A program made the position numbers and the translations under genes. A stretch of DNA of 64,000 nucleotides from Thalassospira xianhensis MCCC 1A02616 (lineage in GTDB: Bacteria; Pseudomonadota; Alphaproteobacteria; Rhodospirillales; Thalassospiraceae): assembly GCF_003326475.1 (NCBI RefSeq), contig NZ_JPWA01000001.1, positions 359,457-423,456 on the forward strand. The letters are read 5' to 3'. The notes beneath the pieces were generated by a model. It saw only the letters and a list, made by a program, of their open reading frames with translations, was not told the DNA's origin and searched no databases. Positions 17,294 to 26,517 of this stretch are shown here, piece after piece. Position 1 is the first letter of the stretch. Each line of letters opens with the position of its first letter.

Positions 17294-18839
17294 TGTGCTA
17301 TCAGGTTGCAACTCACTCCCTGATCCCGCGAAGATGCCATACAATGAATCCCGAGATGAGGCTATTGCATACATTGAGTCAGCCGGGCTTCCGCCAATCC
17401 ACTACGTGAAGACCAGTAATGATGGGGTTGATATCGGCTTTAACCGGCTTGGTATCCCTGAAGAATATGCAAAGCGCAAGATGGAAATCCGTTTCCCGGC
17501 GGGTCCGGGGACGCTGGAGGATCTTGTTTACGCACTAGATCTTGAGAAAATCCCAATCGTGTTTCGTTGGGAAAACCCGGATGCCGAGGAACTCCTTGAA
17601 CGCCGTATTCCTTTCACGCGATTTTCGGGAACTGTCGAAGAACTCATGAACACCCTTAGTGCCGGGCTTGGCATTGCTTTCTGGGGTGAGTATGGCCGGA
17701 TCTATATTTCGGATATGGACCGTTTTGCGGTGGCGTTGCCCCAGAATGAAGACGTTCTGTCTGCTGTTCAGTCCGAACTCGAATTGCTCGGAGCGCATGA
17801 TATCGTTTCTTCGTTGCGCGGCGGAACGATCCTCTATAGCACCTCTCCGCAAAATCAGCGCGAGCAGATTGCTCCATACCTCGAGCGCATGGTGAAAAAC
17901 CTGTCCATGATTACCATGCAGGTGGCCGTAGTGAGTATTTCCATCACGGATAACTCGGCGGCTGGATTTGACTGGGCGGCTCTAAGCGGAAAACTTGATA
18001 CGCGCGCTTCTGCCATATCGAAGCTCAAAAGTGGCGTGTCCAGATCTACTGGTTCGTCGTCGTCTGATGGTGACAGCGATAGTGATTCAGATACCGACAG
18101 CGATAGCTCGACTGAGTCGGAGTTGGGGACCATTATTGATGTGACGGCGAAAGGACTTTCGTTTGGTCGGACAAGCCTGGGCTCAGTGTTTGGCGCCTAC
18201 GGAGCAATTGATGTTGCTGGTGCTATCGCGTTCCTTTCTGAATTTGGTCAAACCAAGGTGACGCAGAACGTAGAGCTTCGCACTCTTTCAGGTAGCGAGG
18301 TGAAGCTTCGGAGTGGACAGGAAGTCCCATACGTTTCAGGCATTGGCTCGACATCCACTGGCGAAAACACCAGTAGCAACGTTGAAACCAGTACGGTTCA
18401 AACCGGGATTACTCTCGGTGTCGTGCCGCATTTCGACTGGCAGACTTCAACGGTAACAGTGGATGTCGATCTGGAACTTAAAGCGGTCCTTGATTTTATT
18501 GAGGTCAACGCCGGAAACGATGTTGGAAGCTTTACACAGCCGTTGACCCAGGACCAGTCACTAACAGACATCGTCAGGATGGTGGCCGGGCAAACGGTTG
18601 TCATCGGTGGCTTGCAGTACGACAGCGTATCTGGCGACGCCAATGAGCCGTCGTTCCTTCGTAAGTCAGGTAGTCTGGAATCCACTTTCGGCAAGAATTC
18701 GCGTGAGGTGAGCCGAACAGCCCTATTTATTATTATTCGGCCGACAGTGACAATTTATGGTGACGCTCCATCGTCCGAAATCGCCAAGGATGCTGAACAA
18801 GCCAAAATGGTGTCCGCAGAGCCCGAGGTGACCCCATGA
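17250..18839 (+). CDS. pilN: Type IVb pilus secretin lipoprotein (PilN/BfpB-like)
   Basis: Outer-membrane pore subunit of 529 residues. The N-terminus is a lipoprotein signal with lipobox LSGC near residue 20. N-domains follow, then the beta-barrel secretin domain from about residue 340 (VTQNVELRTLSGSEVKLRSG, then TGITLGVVPHFDW and AGQTVVIGGL). PilN of the R64 thin pilus and BfpB share this layout. An unusual Ser/Asp-rich insert (SDGDSDSDSDTDSDSS) lies near residue 275. Start and stop overlap both neighbours, showing a tightly packed operon. Confidence 0.9.
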   Translation: MRYRSHLYAILALSSVLSGCNSLPDPAKMPYNESRDEAIAYIESAGLPPIHYVKTSNDGVDIGFNRLGIPEEYAKRKMEIRFPAGPGTLEDLVYALDLEKIPIVFRWENPDAEELLERRIPFTRFSGTVEELMNTLSAGLGIAFWGEYGRIYISDMDRFAVALPQNEDVLSAVQSELELLGAHDIVSSLRGGTILYSTSPQNQREQIAPYLERMVKNLSMITMQVAVVSISITDNSAAGFDWAALSGKLDTRASAISKLKSGVSRSTGSSSSDGDSDSDSDTDSDSSTESELGTIIDVTAKGLSFGRTSLGSVFGAYGAIDVAGAIAFLSEFGQTKVTQNVELRTLSGSEVKLRSGQEVPYVSGIGSTSTGENTSSNVETSTVQTGITLGVVPHFDWQTSTVTVDVDLELKAVLDFIEVNAGNDVGSFTQPLTQDQSLTDIVRMVAGQTVVIGGLQYDSVSGDANEPSFLRKSGSLESTFGKNSREVSRTALFIIIRPTVTIYGDAPSSEIAKDAEQAKMVSAEPEVTP

Positions 18840-19672
18840 CGCTTCCTTGGAGCCGCAAGAAGGAGACAATGGAGAAGGAGACGCGAAAGCGCGCGCCTTT
18901 GTCCGTTGCATATGGTTTCGTAGAAACCGATGACAAAAAAGCGGCCATTGCTGTGGCAAAGGGCTACATCTTCAAAAGAATTGACGCCCTCTCTATCTGT
19001 TACTATGCGGTGGCCAGGTTCGACACAGGATATCTTTGGGAAATTCACGAGGGTGGTGCCGGTGTGTCTTATCTGCCGAGTGTCGTCCGTCTCCTCGCTG
19101 AAAATCCTGGTTCCAAGGTATGGGTTCCCTGTGGTGAGAGGGTTTTCGAAATCCTTTTAAGAGGGAACAAGCCCCTCTGTCTCCTGCTGCCCGCGGCTCA
19201 GGGCGAGTACGCCGTCAAAAACGGCATCCAGGCAGAAGAAAAAGGGAAGATGTCGCGGTATGAAAACCGTGGTCTGGTACTATTTTCTGTCGGGCTTACT
19301 GTGTTCCTTGCAAGCGCTGCGCTCTGTGCTGCGACAGGCGCTGGCGTTTGGAACGCTCGTATTCCTTCCATTGTGGACAGGCCACTCAAGTTGCAGTCTG
19401 CTCCTCATTTCCAATGGAAAAATCTTTCGGGCCTTGCCGAACAGGGGCTTTATGTCGACAAGCTTGAATATCAAGCGGGTAAATGGAGCATCATCACCAA
19501 GAAATTTCCAGAACCCGTCGACGAGAATGAACCAATCTCTCTAGGCGATACTTCGAACAACGGGGCGACTGAGCACGATGGGGTTGAGGCGCGCGCAAGC
19601 GGACCGGCCACCCTCTCCGTACCGGAACAAGTCGAGGCTAACACTCCAGGTATCGTTGGGGGCATGGAATGA
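18836..19672 (+). CDS. Inner-membrane pilus assembly protein, PilO-like by position
   Basis: Bitopic protein of 278 residues: a cytoplasmic domain of about 140 residues, one membrane segment (LVLFSVGLTVFLASAALCA) and a periplasmic tail of about 110 residues ending in a Pro/Glu/Ala-rich stretch. This matches the placement and topology of PilO (R64), which follows the secretin gene and links the inner membrane to the pore. Sequence similarity alone does not let me call it. The ATG overlaps the secretin stop by 4 bp. Confidence 0.65.
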   Translation: MTLPWSRKKETMEKETRKRAPLSVAYGFVETDDKKAAIAVAKGYIFKRIDALSICYYAVARFDTGYLWEIHEGGAGVSYLPSVVRLLAENPGSKVWVPCGERVFEILLRGNKPLCLLLPAAQGEYAVKNGIQAEEKGKMSRYENRGLVLFSVGLTVFLASAALCAATGAGVWNARIPSIVDRPLKLQSAPHFQWKNLSGLAEQGLYVDKLEYQAGKWSIITKKFPEPVDENEPISLGDTSNNGATEHDGVEARASGPATLSVPEQVEANTPGIVGGME

Positions 19673-20061
19673 AGCTGAACCATTTGCAGTGGTCGGGTGT
19701 CGTTTTCCTTACTTTAGGTACCCTACTCCTTCCTCTTTCAGGATATAATCTTTACTCAGCTCATCTTTCAAAAGTGAGCAGCGACAGGGTTGCGCAAACT
19801 GTCTTAAGTTCTTGCAAGCGGGAAATGGGTCAGATGGGTAGACTGACGATATCAGGAAGCATCCTCTCAGTGACCGTGGACGATGTCGCTGATCCGCAGG
19901 CAGCACTCGCAGATGCGACTTATGCTTTAGCAGCTTGTCCTGCATCCACTATCGAAACGTTTTGCTTGGGCAGAGGTTGTAGCAACGAGTTGGGTGCAGA
20001 ACGGAAAATCACTATGTCGCTCCGGGTCAATCCGTTGAGTGCGTTGCAAGCGGGGAATTAA
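19669..20061 (+). CDS. Small inner-membrane pilus protein, PilP-like by position
   Basis: Protein of 130 residues with one N-terminal membrane anchor (WSGVVFLTLGTLLLPLSGY) and a periplasmic domain with four Cys (SSCKRE, AACPAS, ETFCLGRGCSNE) likely paired in disulfides. It overlaps the previous gene by 4 bp and abuts the next. In R64 the pilP product occupies this slot; the assignment rests on order and topology. Confidence 0.6.
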   Translation: MKLNHLQWSGVVFLTLGTLLLPLSGYNLYSAHLSKVSSDRVAQTVLSSCKREMGQMGRLTISGSILSVTVDDVADPQAALADATYALAACPASTIETFCLGRGCSNELGAERKITMSLRVNPLSALQAGN

Positions 20062-20283
20062 ATGCCGATTTTACTGAGAAAACTGGCGAAGATTGACTGG
20101 GGATGCTGGCAAATTCAGGCGTTCGACTGGTCGATGGTCGTATTATCCTTTGTGGTCGCGATTTATCAGGAAAGTGAACTTCTTTTTTGCTTTGCTGTGC
20201 TGGGAGCGATTGTCAGCTACCTTCGACCGATGCTCTGGCTACAGAGAAAGATTCTAAAATACAAAGTAACACGGACGCGATAA
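20062..20283 (+). CDS. Small membrane protein of the pilus operon
   Basis: Protein of 73 residues with two hydrophobic segments (WSMVVLSFVVAIY and LLFCFAVLGAIVSYL) and basic ends. It starts immediately after the previous stop and is followed 13 bp later by the next gene, so it is part of the operon. No homologue is recognised. It could be an accessory of the PilR-like platform. Confidence 0.6.
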   Translation: MPILLRKLAKIDWGCWQIQAFDWSMVVLSFVVAIYQESELLFCFAVLGAIVSYLRPMLWLQRKILKYKVTRTR

Positions 20284-20296
20284 GCGGCGGGGCAAA

Positions 20297-21943
20297 ATGT
20301 TTTCCATCATCATCCTCGGTTTCATAGGGATAGGTATAGTCTCCGTCGTCGGGTACGCTGTTCTGTCACTCATCCATAGCATGCAGAATATGCTCTTGGT
20401 TACGCGCAATGCTGATCAATTGGAGGTGGCCGCTGATTTGCTACGAAGCTCCATGCAACCAATTGAAAGCGTTTTGCGTCCTCCATTTGGAACCAACGTG
20501 GAGTTTGGCGGCAAAACCATTTTGTCGCTACCGAGTTGGCTTGGGGTCGCAACCCGGACACCATGGGGAGTGCCATATGCATATTGTCCCTATGCACCGG
20601 ATGTTCTCGCCACCCGGAATGACAGAGATGTTCGGTATGGCGATGGAACTGTCGGGTATGCGGTCGATGTTGAAAGTGTAGGTGGTCGCGAGTACGTTGT
20701 TGGGAGTGATGCGCCGCCAGCGGCCCTCGCCGACCTGGCTCCCGTCATGCTAATTCTGTCGCCATCACCAAACGGCACGATGCCCCCAAGGTGTTCTGAC
20801 GTCATTGTCAGTAATGGTATTCCCCGGATTGACCCCAACTCTGCAATTAGTGGTTCCGTTGTTACGGTCTCGCAAGCATCCCTGTCAACGGGCATTGAGC
20901 GAGAGAACCTGCTCTTTGTAGCGCCATCGGCTCTTGGTGTGGCTGATGGCATGCGGCCGGTCTCGGCGATGTCCCTCGCCCAAGCTTTTGACTACTGGAG
21001 GCAAATGCGTCCCAAATCCCTGACAATCAATTTGGCAGCGGGAACCTACTCGGTCGGAGCTTCAGACATCTCGGCAGATAGTTCGATGGTCGGCCGGGAT
21101 CTGACATTGGTCGGCAACGGTGTCGCCAGCATCAATTCATCCGGTGGCTCAATTGCTCTATCCGTTCCAGGAGATTTGACGCTCGACGGTCTTACGCTAG
21201 GCGACGGCGTTGCGCTCAATGGTCAGGCATCAAGTCGTGTTGTACTCATTGACAGCTCACTGGACACCCTGTCGGGCAAAAGTGCAGACGTGACTGTTAT
21301 TGGAGATGTGAGTGTCGCTGGTGCAGGTTTGGCAACAAATAGTCCAGCTGTGCGCATTTCCGGGGGACGTTTGGACATCGCGCAGGGGACGACATTCAGC
21401 ATCTCATACCCTTCCGGGGTTGGTTCCGGCGGCTCGATGTTGAGGGTCGATGGAGGTGCTGTTGCCACATTCGGTAACGGCAGTACGCTGGTCTTGAATG
21501 CACCTATCTCCAGTCAGTATGGCGTTTTGTTGGACGCAGGTGCCTCTGCAAACTTCTATGGTACGAACATTAGGCTCAACGGGAGCTTTACCGAAGCATT
21601 GTCGTCTCGGGGCCAGTATCTAGGCTTATTTGGCTCAAACGTTCTACCTGGCTCCGGAGGGATGAACGTATTGGCTTTCATCGGGCTCTATTCAGGCTCT
21701 CTGGATGTCAGATCCTTTGCCAGTGGTTCCGCAGTGTCATTCGGTTCGCTGTCGGCGAAAGCGGTCAACGGCGTAATCGCGGGTGGTGGCGCTTCTCTAA
21801 ATGGTGACAGTAACGTCGACTTTTACACCACAGGCGATTGCTTTACCGGTGACCTTTTCGGAGGCGTCTCTAACACTGCCGCCAACGACAATGTCATTGA
21901 TGCGTTGGCCGTTCTAAATCAGGCATCGTGGAGCTGCAAATGA
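20297..21943 (+). CDS. Large pilin-like protein with beta-rich body (possible tip adhesin, PilV-like)
   Basis: Protein of 548 residues. A hydrophobic helix begins at the start codon (MFSIIILGFIGIGIVSVVGY) and continues as an amphipathic helix to about residue 50, as in mature type IV pilins. Residues from about 240 on are Gly/Ser/Val-rich with repeated short strands (DLTLVGNGVA, DLTLDGLTLGDG), suggesting a beta-solenoid. PilV of R64 is the comparable tip adhesin. No leader peptide with a Gly-cleavage site precedes the helix. No shufflon-like inverted repeats were noticed. The stop overlaps the next start (ATGA). Confidence 0.65.
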   Translation: MFSIIILGFIGIGIVSVVGYAVLSLIHSMQNMLLVTRNADQLEVAADLLRSSMQPIESVLRPPFGTNVEFGGKTILSLPSWLGVATRTPWGVPYAYCPYAPDVLATRNDRDVRYGDGTVGYAVDVESVGGREYVVGSDAPPAALADLAPVMLILSPSPNGTMPPRCSDVIVSNGIPRIDPNSAISGSVVTVSQASLSTGIERENLLFVAPSALGVADGMRPVSAMSLAQAFDYWRQMRPKSLTINLAAGTYSVGASDISADSSMVGRDLTLVGNGVASINSSGGSIALSVPGDLTLDGLTLGDGVALNGQASSRVVLIDSSLDTLSGKSADVTVIGDVSVAGAGLATNSPAVRISGGRLDIAQGTTFSISYPSGVGSGGSMLRVDGGAVATFGNGSTLVLNAPISSQYGVLLDAGASANFYGTNIRLNGSFTEALSSRGQYLGLFGSNVLPGSGGMNVLAFIGLYSGSLDVRSFASGSAVSFGSLSAKAVNGVIAGGGASLNGDSNVDFYTTGDCFTGDLFGGVSNTAANDNVIDALAVLNQASWSCK

Positions 21944-23535
21944 ACCAGACAGTATCAGCCGTTGCCGCGGCTCACGGTGTTGAGTCTCAGGATGATTGGC
22001 ATGACAGACTTCTTGACACTTTGGTCAAGAGGGCTTTGATCAAGCCAGAAATGGCTCATGCGGCCAGGCTTGAAACCAAGGTTACTGGAGAGAATGTCGG
22101 AAACATTCTGGTGCAATCCGGTTTCCTTCGCTATGGAACACTCATTGAAATTATTCTTGAACTTGATAATGAAAGGATTATTTCCGAACAGGTATCTGAG
22201 TCTCGTATCCCTTCGGAGACTCTCGACGAACACTCAATTCTGATTTCTGCTGAAACAGAAACTGACATCTATGTGTCAACATCTCGCGATGAAGAACTCG
22301 CGTATGAGGTGGTGTCTCGCTACTACCCGGAGAAAGCCGTAAGGCCAGTGCCCTTTTTCCCGGACCGTATCGAGCATTTCATTAGCAGGGTCGCCAATAA
22401 CAACGCAAAGCTGTCGGATGTTCTGGACAATACCCCGCATGAAGAAATGCTGGAAATGCTCGTGCGAAAGGCAATCTCGCTGCGTGCATCTGACATCCAT
22501 ATTCAGCCACAAGCCAATTGCTACAGTGTATTCTACCGCATTCTCGGTGTTCGTGAGCTTATTCGAAAGGGTTCGCCAGAAGAATATCTCACACTGATTT
22601 CCCAGGCCAAAGACCGCGCCCGTCTTGATTTGGCGGAACGCCGACTGGACCAAGATGGAAGTTTTCAGATTGAACACAATAACCGATTGGTTGACCTGCG
22701 TGTTGCAACCCTTCCTGAAGTTGAGGGGGAACGTATGGTTATCCGAATTCTCGACCCGGACGAAGTGCGCCCGAGGCTGGAAGATTTGGGTATCTCCAGA
22801 TTGGAAGAATGGCGCCGGGGCGCTGCCAACATGCATGGTCTTTGTCTTATTTGCGGTCCTACCGGGTCCGGAAAGACAACGACTTTGAACTCTACTATTC
22901 GAAGCCAGGACCGCTTTGGCAAGGCCATCTATAGCGTTGAAGACCCGGTGGAGTACCGTATTCCCTACATTGGTCAGGTCTCAGTCAATACAGCAACTGG
23001 GCAAGATTTTTCCAGAACAGTGCGCGCATTCATGCGTGCCGATCCTGACGGGATCATGGTCGGGGAGATCCGAGACCCAGATACGGCACGAAACACGATA
23101 AAAGGGGCTGAGACAGGACATATCGTATTCGGAACGCTACACACTGGCTCTATCCAAGGAGCGCTATCTCGGCTCAGGGATCTAAATGTGCCAAGTGGCG
23201 ACCTTCGGTATGTTCTGCGTGCTGTTCTCGTACAGCAACTGCTGAGGACTGTTTGCAAAACCTGCGGTGGTCACAAACACGCCATTGGTGAGGGAGCTTG
23301 CCCGACATGTCGTGGTACCGGCTACAGTGGAAGGACGGTGGTATCCGAATGTGCGTCGTTCGCTGACGAAAATGAAGTTGACGCCTTGATTGCGGGAACT
23401 CGAAGCTGGCCAACAATGGCAGAAGATGCTTACGACAAGGTCAAGCAGGGGATAACAACCAAAGAAGAAGCCATTCGTGTTTTGGGCACTCAGTTTCGCA
23501 AGTTATTGAAAGACAGAGGGGAGGAGGATTTCTAA
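21940..23535 (+). CDS. pilQ: Pilus assembly ATPase (GspE/PilB family, PilQ-like)
   Basis: Cytoplasmic secretion ATPase of 531 residues that powers pilin polymerisation. It has an N-terminal GspE-type domain, Walker A GPTGSGKTT near residue 307, an Asp box and Walker B GIMVGEIRD near 370, the His box (IVFGTLHTGS) and a zinc-binding tetracysteine region (CKTCGG then CPTCRGTG) near 440-460. The tetracysteine marks an assembly rather than a retraction ATPase. The ATG at 21940 has GGAG upstream and overlaps the preceding stop. No PilT-like retraction ATPase is found in the window. Confidence 0.93.
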   Translation: MNQTVSAVAAAHGVESQDDWHDRLLDTLVKRALIKPEMAHAARLETKVTGENVGNILVQSGFLRYGTLIEIILELDNERIISEQVSESRIPSETLDEHSILISAETETDIYVSTSRDEELAYEVVSRYYPEKAVRPVPFFPDRIEHFISRVANNNAKLSDVLDNTPHEEMLEMLVRKAISLRASDIHIQPQANCYSVFYRILGVRELIRKGSPEEYLTLISQAKDRARLDLAERRLDQDGSFQIEHNNRLVDLRVATLPEVEGERMVIRILDPDEVRPRLEDLGISRLEEWRRGAANMHGLCLICGPTGSGKTTTLNSTIRSQDRFGKAIYSVEDPVEYRIPYIGQVSVNTATGQDFSRTVRAFMRADPDGIMVGEIRDPDTARNTIKGAETGHIVFGTLHTGSIQGALSRLRDLNVPSGDLRYVLRAVLVQQLLRTVCKTCGGHKHAIGEGACPTCRGTGYSGRTVVSECASFADENEVDALIAGTRSWPTMAEDAYDKVKQGITTKEEAIRVLGTQFRKLLKDRGEEDF

Positions 23536-24020
23536 TGCATTGTCTTCTTCCTGCTGTCCTTGCGATAGCCTTTGTCGCTGGGATCTTGGCGGCCGGAATG
23601 AATTATGTTTCACCTACCGCTTTCGCGCGCTCAGAGATGCGCGTGATTCTTGCCACCGGGTTTTCAGCACTGTCGCAAGGTATCGCAGCCTATAAAGTTG
23701 CTATTCGGGACGTTCCTATCGCCAAGCCGGATGGCACTCTGCCGAACGACCTCATTTCCGGCTATGTCACAGCACCGCGCAATCTCGATGGAATGGCATG
23801 GTCATACGGGACACAGCCAAGAACATGGGTTTGTTCCTTCGGGTCAGTCACTGAAAACCAATGGAAGGGGATTGTGGCGTTTCTTGAGGGAGACAGCACT
23901 GGGCGCGTCGGTATGTCGACATCTTCATGTGCTGATTTCAACCCAGACGGAAGTCCAAAAACCAGTCCAGAAACGCCGGTGACTTTTCCCACAACCGTGT
24001 TCGTGAATTTTGCGATTTGA
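23535..24020 (+). CDS. Minor pilin-like protein
   Basis: Protein of 161 residues. It begins directly with a hydrophobic helix (LLPAVLAIAFVAGILAAG) followed by a helical segment with ALSQGIAAYKVA, the usual pilin stalk pattern, then a small domain with two Cys (TWVCSFGS, SSCADF). Like the other pilins here it has no leader. The ATG overlaps the PilQ stop (TAATG). It sits between the ATPase and the platform protein. Confidence 0.65.
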   Translation: MHCLLPAVLAIAFVAGILAAGMNYVSPTAFARSEMRVILATGFSALSQGIAAYKVAIRDVPIAKPDGTLPNDLISGYVTAPRNLDGMAWSYGTQPRTWVCSFGSVTENQWKGIVAFLEGDSTGRVGMSTSSCADFNPDGSPKTSPETPVTFPTTVFVNFAI

Positions 24021-24030
24021 GGCCTTCATA

Positions 24031-25200
24031 ATGGCGACGTTTACAGTCAATGTAATTAACAGTTTGGGCAAAGTTGTCCAGTCTACGATCGAAGCTGATA
24101 ACCCTGAGGCCGCCCGGCGTTCAGCGGCACGAAAAGGCCAGGTTGTCAGCATTAAGAAATTGCGCTCCAGCATGATGCAAGTCGGGATGTCTTCGTCTGA
24201 GCGCTACACTTTTCTTGTTCGAATGTCGTCGATGCTCGGGGCCAAGCTTGGCTCGGCCGAATCACTACGTGTAATTGTTCAAACCTTCAAAGGACCGGTA
24301 CGGCGCGCGGCGTCTCTGCTTTTGGAAAAAGTTCAGGTAGGCGTTGAGTTGCCGGTGGCCATGGGGCAAGACCCAAAGAATTTTCCTTCTGCAATCGTGG
24401 CTCTAATAAAGGCCGGTATTCAGTCCGGTGAAACCTGGAGGGCGTTGAGAGACGCGGCGGACTTTGAGTATCAAATGCAAAAAGTCCAGAAAGGTGCAAA
24501 CAAAGACCTGCTCCAGGCTGTCTTCACCTTCCTGATGGCTGGAGCGATTACAATTGCCTCCACCGAATATTTCGGACCTCAGGTGCTGGGAGAGGATATG
24601 TTCAAGAACAATCCTGCCGTAGATGTTGGGTGGGTGTTAATCGCCGGGAATATCACAACAGCAATCATGGTTGTGTTGATGGGCTTTATGTTTACACTCC
24701 TTTGGCTTGCAACAGCTGGCAAGCAAATCATGCCCGTTCTTGCCGACCGCCTGATTTTGAAAGTCCCTTACTACAAAGACCTTGTACTTTCCCGAAATAA
24801 CTACGCCACCTTCTATAAGCTGGGCTTGCTGATTAATGCAGGCGTGAGGATTGAAGAGGCTCTTCGAATAACAGCGGAAGGTGCACCGCGTGGCGCACTT
24901 AGGAGCGATCTACTCAAAGCAACCGACGCCGTGAAGGACGGGCGGCCGTGGGCTATGGCGATGAGTACCTTGCACGGTACAGACCGGGCGGCTCTCGTGT
25001 CAGCCAACAACAGGGAAGACACATCCCGAACGCTCGACATCCTTTCGAACCAGTACCGGGATTTATACATTCAACGCCTCGGCGCGTTCGGCCCCGTTGT
25101 CCAAACTCTCGCTGCACTTTTCCTTTCTCTCTCTGCTGTCATTATGTTTGGCATGACAATCCTGCCGATGCTCCAGTTGGCGCAAGGTATGTCGATGTAA
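24031..25200 (+). CDS. pilR: Pilus inner-membrane platform protein (GspF/PilR-like)
   Basis: Protein of 389 residues with the tandem T2SSF arrangement: a helical domain with FLVRMSSMLGAKL and the Gly-containing pattern ALIKAGIQSGETW, membrane segments near residues 165-190 and 210-240, a second helical domain (FYKLGLLINAGVRIEEALR) and a C-terminal membrane segment. It anchors the ATPase and passes pilins into the fibre. The ATG at 24031 follows GAGGCCTTCATA. It ends the compact part of the pilus operon. Confidence 0.88.
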   Translation: MATFTVNVINSLGKVVQSTIEADNPEAARRSAARKGQVVSIKKLRSSMMQVGMSSSERYTFLVRMSSMLGAKLGSAESLRVIVQTFKGPVRRAASLLLEKVQVGVELPVAMGQDPKNFPSAIVALIKAGIQSGETWRALRDAADFEYQMQKVQKGANKDLLQAVFTFLMAGAITIASTEYFGPQVLGEDMFKNNPAVDVGWVLIAGNITTAIMVVLMGFMFTLLWLATAGKQIMPVLADRLILKVPYYKDLVLSRNNYATFYKLGLLINAGVRIEEALRITAEGAPRGALRSDLLKATDAVKDGRPWAMAMSTLHGTDRAALVSANNREDTSRTLDILSNQYRDLYIQRLGAFGPVVQTLAALFLSLSAVIMFGMTILPMLQLAQGMSM

Positions 25201-25504
25201 GCTTGGTTGGGTCTGGTAGAACTTATTCAAAGCGGAACACTAACGTACGTCCGCTTCTTGAAAGCTTTTCTGCCAGACCTCACTGTAAACAAAATTACTG
25301 GTAAATGGATAAAGTAAACAATCTTTGCATTTAGCCACGTATTCAGCATTTTTCTTGTCAACTTATTGTAAATTCTTCTTTCTAAGATTAAAACTCCTTG
25401 AATGTAAGCAAAACTTCAGACTAGGCTTTAAGAGAGCGTGCTGCTTTCTTTAAAACTGGCTGGCGGCACAGGATTTCATCTTTTTTGAAAAGTGAGACGG
25501 GTAA
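25201..25504. other. Pilin leader region, no gene
   Basis: 304 bp between pilR and the major pilin. A GCGGA/TCCGC hairpin near 25230-25256 may attenuate read-through. TTGTCAACTTATTG near 25354 is the reverse of the TGTTGACA motif. No convincing ORF is seen; a long untranslated leader is likely. Confidence 0.4.
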
Positions 25505-26011
25505 ATGTACTCTCTTATCGTCGCAGTCATTTCGATTGCCCTTGGTGTGGGTATTGCACTTTCAACCATCTACTATGGCGGCTCCGCCTTCACTGGTTCG
25601 TCGGCCAAAACAGCAGAAGCAACGCTGATCAACAGCGCACAGCAGATCTCGGGCGCGACAGCTCTCTTCCGTACCGAAAACTCGGGCAACAATGCCGCGA
25701 ATATCGCCGAACTCATCACCGAAAACTATTTGCAGGCCGTTCCGACCGCTCCGAATGATGCAACCGGTGCCTGGGAAATTGGCGGTGTGAATGACTCGTT
25801 TGCTTACATTCAGCTCTCGACTGCGGTACCGGCAACTCCTGCGGCCGTCTCAGACAATGCAATCTGCGTGCGCGCTGAAGCTGACAATGGTCCGACGACC
25901 AACGATGAAGCAACCGTGGCGGACCTTGCGTCCATCACTCTTGCGACCGGTGTTCCGTTTGACTGCCTCGGGGTTACCGGCGAAGGCCTGTACTTCGCAT
26001 TCAAAATGTAA
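25505..26011 (+). CDS. Probable major pilin, leaderless
   Basis: Protein of 168 residues starting MYSLIVAVISIALGVGIALS, directly the hydrophobic stalk of a type IV pilin, followed by YYGGSAFTG and the helical pattern NSAQQISGATALFR. The C-terminal domain has two Cys (AICVRA, FDCLGV), as in the disulfide loop of pilins. No positively charged leader or Gly cleavage site precedes the stalk. The 300-bp leader region upstream (25201-25504) suggests independent strong expression, fitting a major subunit. Confidence 0.75.
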   Translation: MYSLIVAVISIALGVGIALSTIYYGGSAFTGSSAKTAEATLINSAQQISGATALFRTENSGNNAANIAELITENYLQAVPTAPNDATGAWEIGGVNDSFAYIQLSTAVPATPAAVSDNAICVRAEADNGPTTNDEATVADLASITLATGVPFDCLGVTGEGLYFAFKM

Positions 26012-26080
26012 CTTGCGATGTGTTGGCGGCGACAGAGTTTTCGTCGCCGCCAACGTTCACTCTTTTGCAGGGATACAATT

Positions 26081-26506
26081 ATGTACAGCCTCGTAGCGAT
26101 TGTTCTTTCGATAGCTTTGTCGATTTTGATAGCCTTAGCCGCTATGTACTACGGCGGCTCTGTCTTTTCAGAGGGTGGCGCAAAGTCCGACTTTACCGGT
26201 ATCCGGAATGGCGCTTTTCAAATTGAAGCCGCTCTAAACATGTACAAGAGCGACATCGGTAACTACCCTGCCGGGACTTCTGACGAAATCCTGAATGAGC
26301 TGGTCGAAGAGTCGTACCTGACTGCCATCCCGACAAGTGTTGAAGGTTTCGAATACAAAATCGAGAATGGAACTATTGTTCGCGCAATTGCGGGGCTCGA
26401 GCAATGTTACTCCATCAATCAAATATCTGGGGTGACCACGACTGAAGAATGCCCTCCCTGCTCGGACACGGCATATCAGCATTACCCGGCGTGCGAAGGT
26501 AGCTAA
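26081..26506 (+). CDS. Second leaderless pilin, paralogue of the previous gene
   Basis: Protein of 141 residues, MYSLVAIVLSIALSILIALA then MYYGGSVFSEGGAK, clearly a paralogue of the 25505 product in its first 30 residues. The stalk continues with GAFQIEAALNMYKSDIGNYP, typical of pilins and pseudopilins. The C-terminus has four Cys (EQCYSI, EECPPCSD, PACEGS). The ATG at 26081 has CAGGGA upstream. It may be a minor subunit or an alternative fibre subunit. Confidence 0.75.
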   Translation: MYSLVAIVLSIALSILIALAAMYYGGSVFSEGGAKSDFTGIRNGAFQIEAALNMYKSDIGNYPAGTSDEILNELVEESYLTAIPTSVEGFEYKIENGTIVRAIAGLEQCYSINQISGVTTTEECPPCSDTAYQHYPACEGS

Positions 26507-26517
26507 CGACGCACAAT

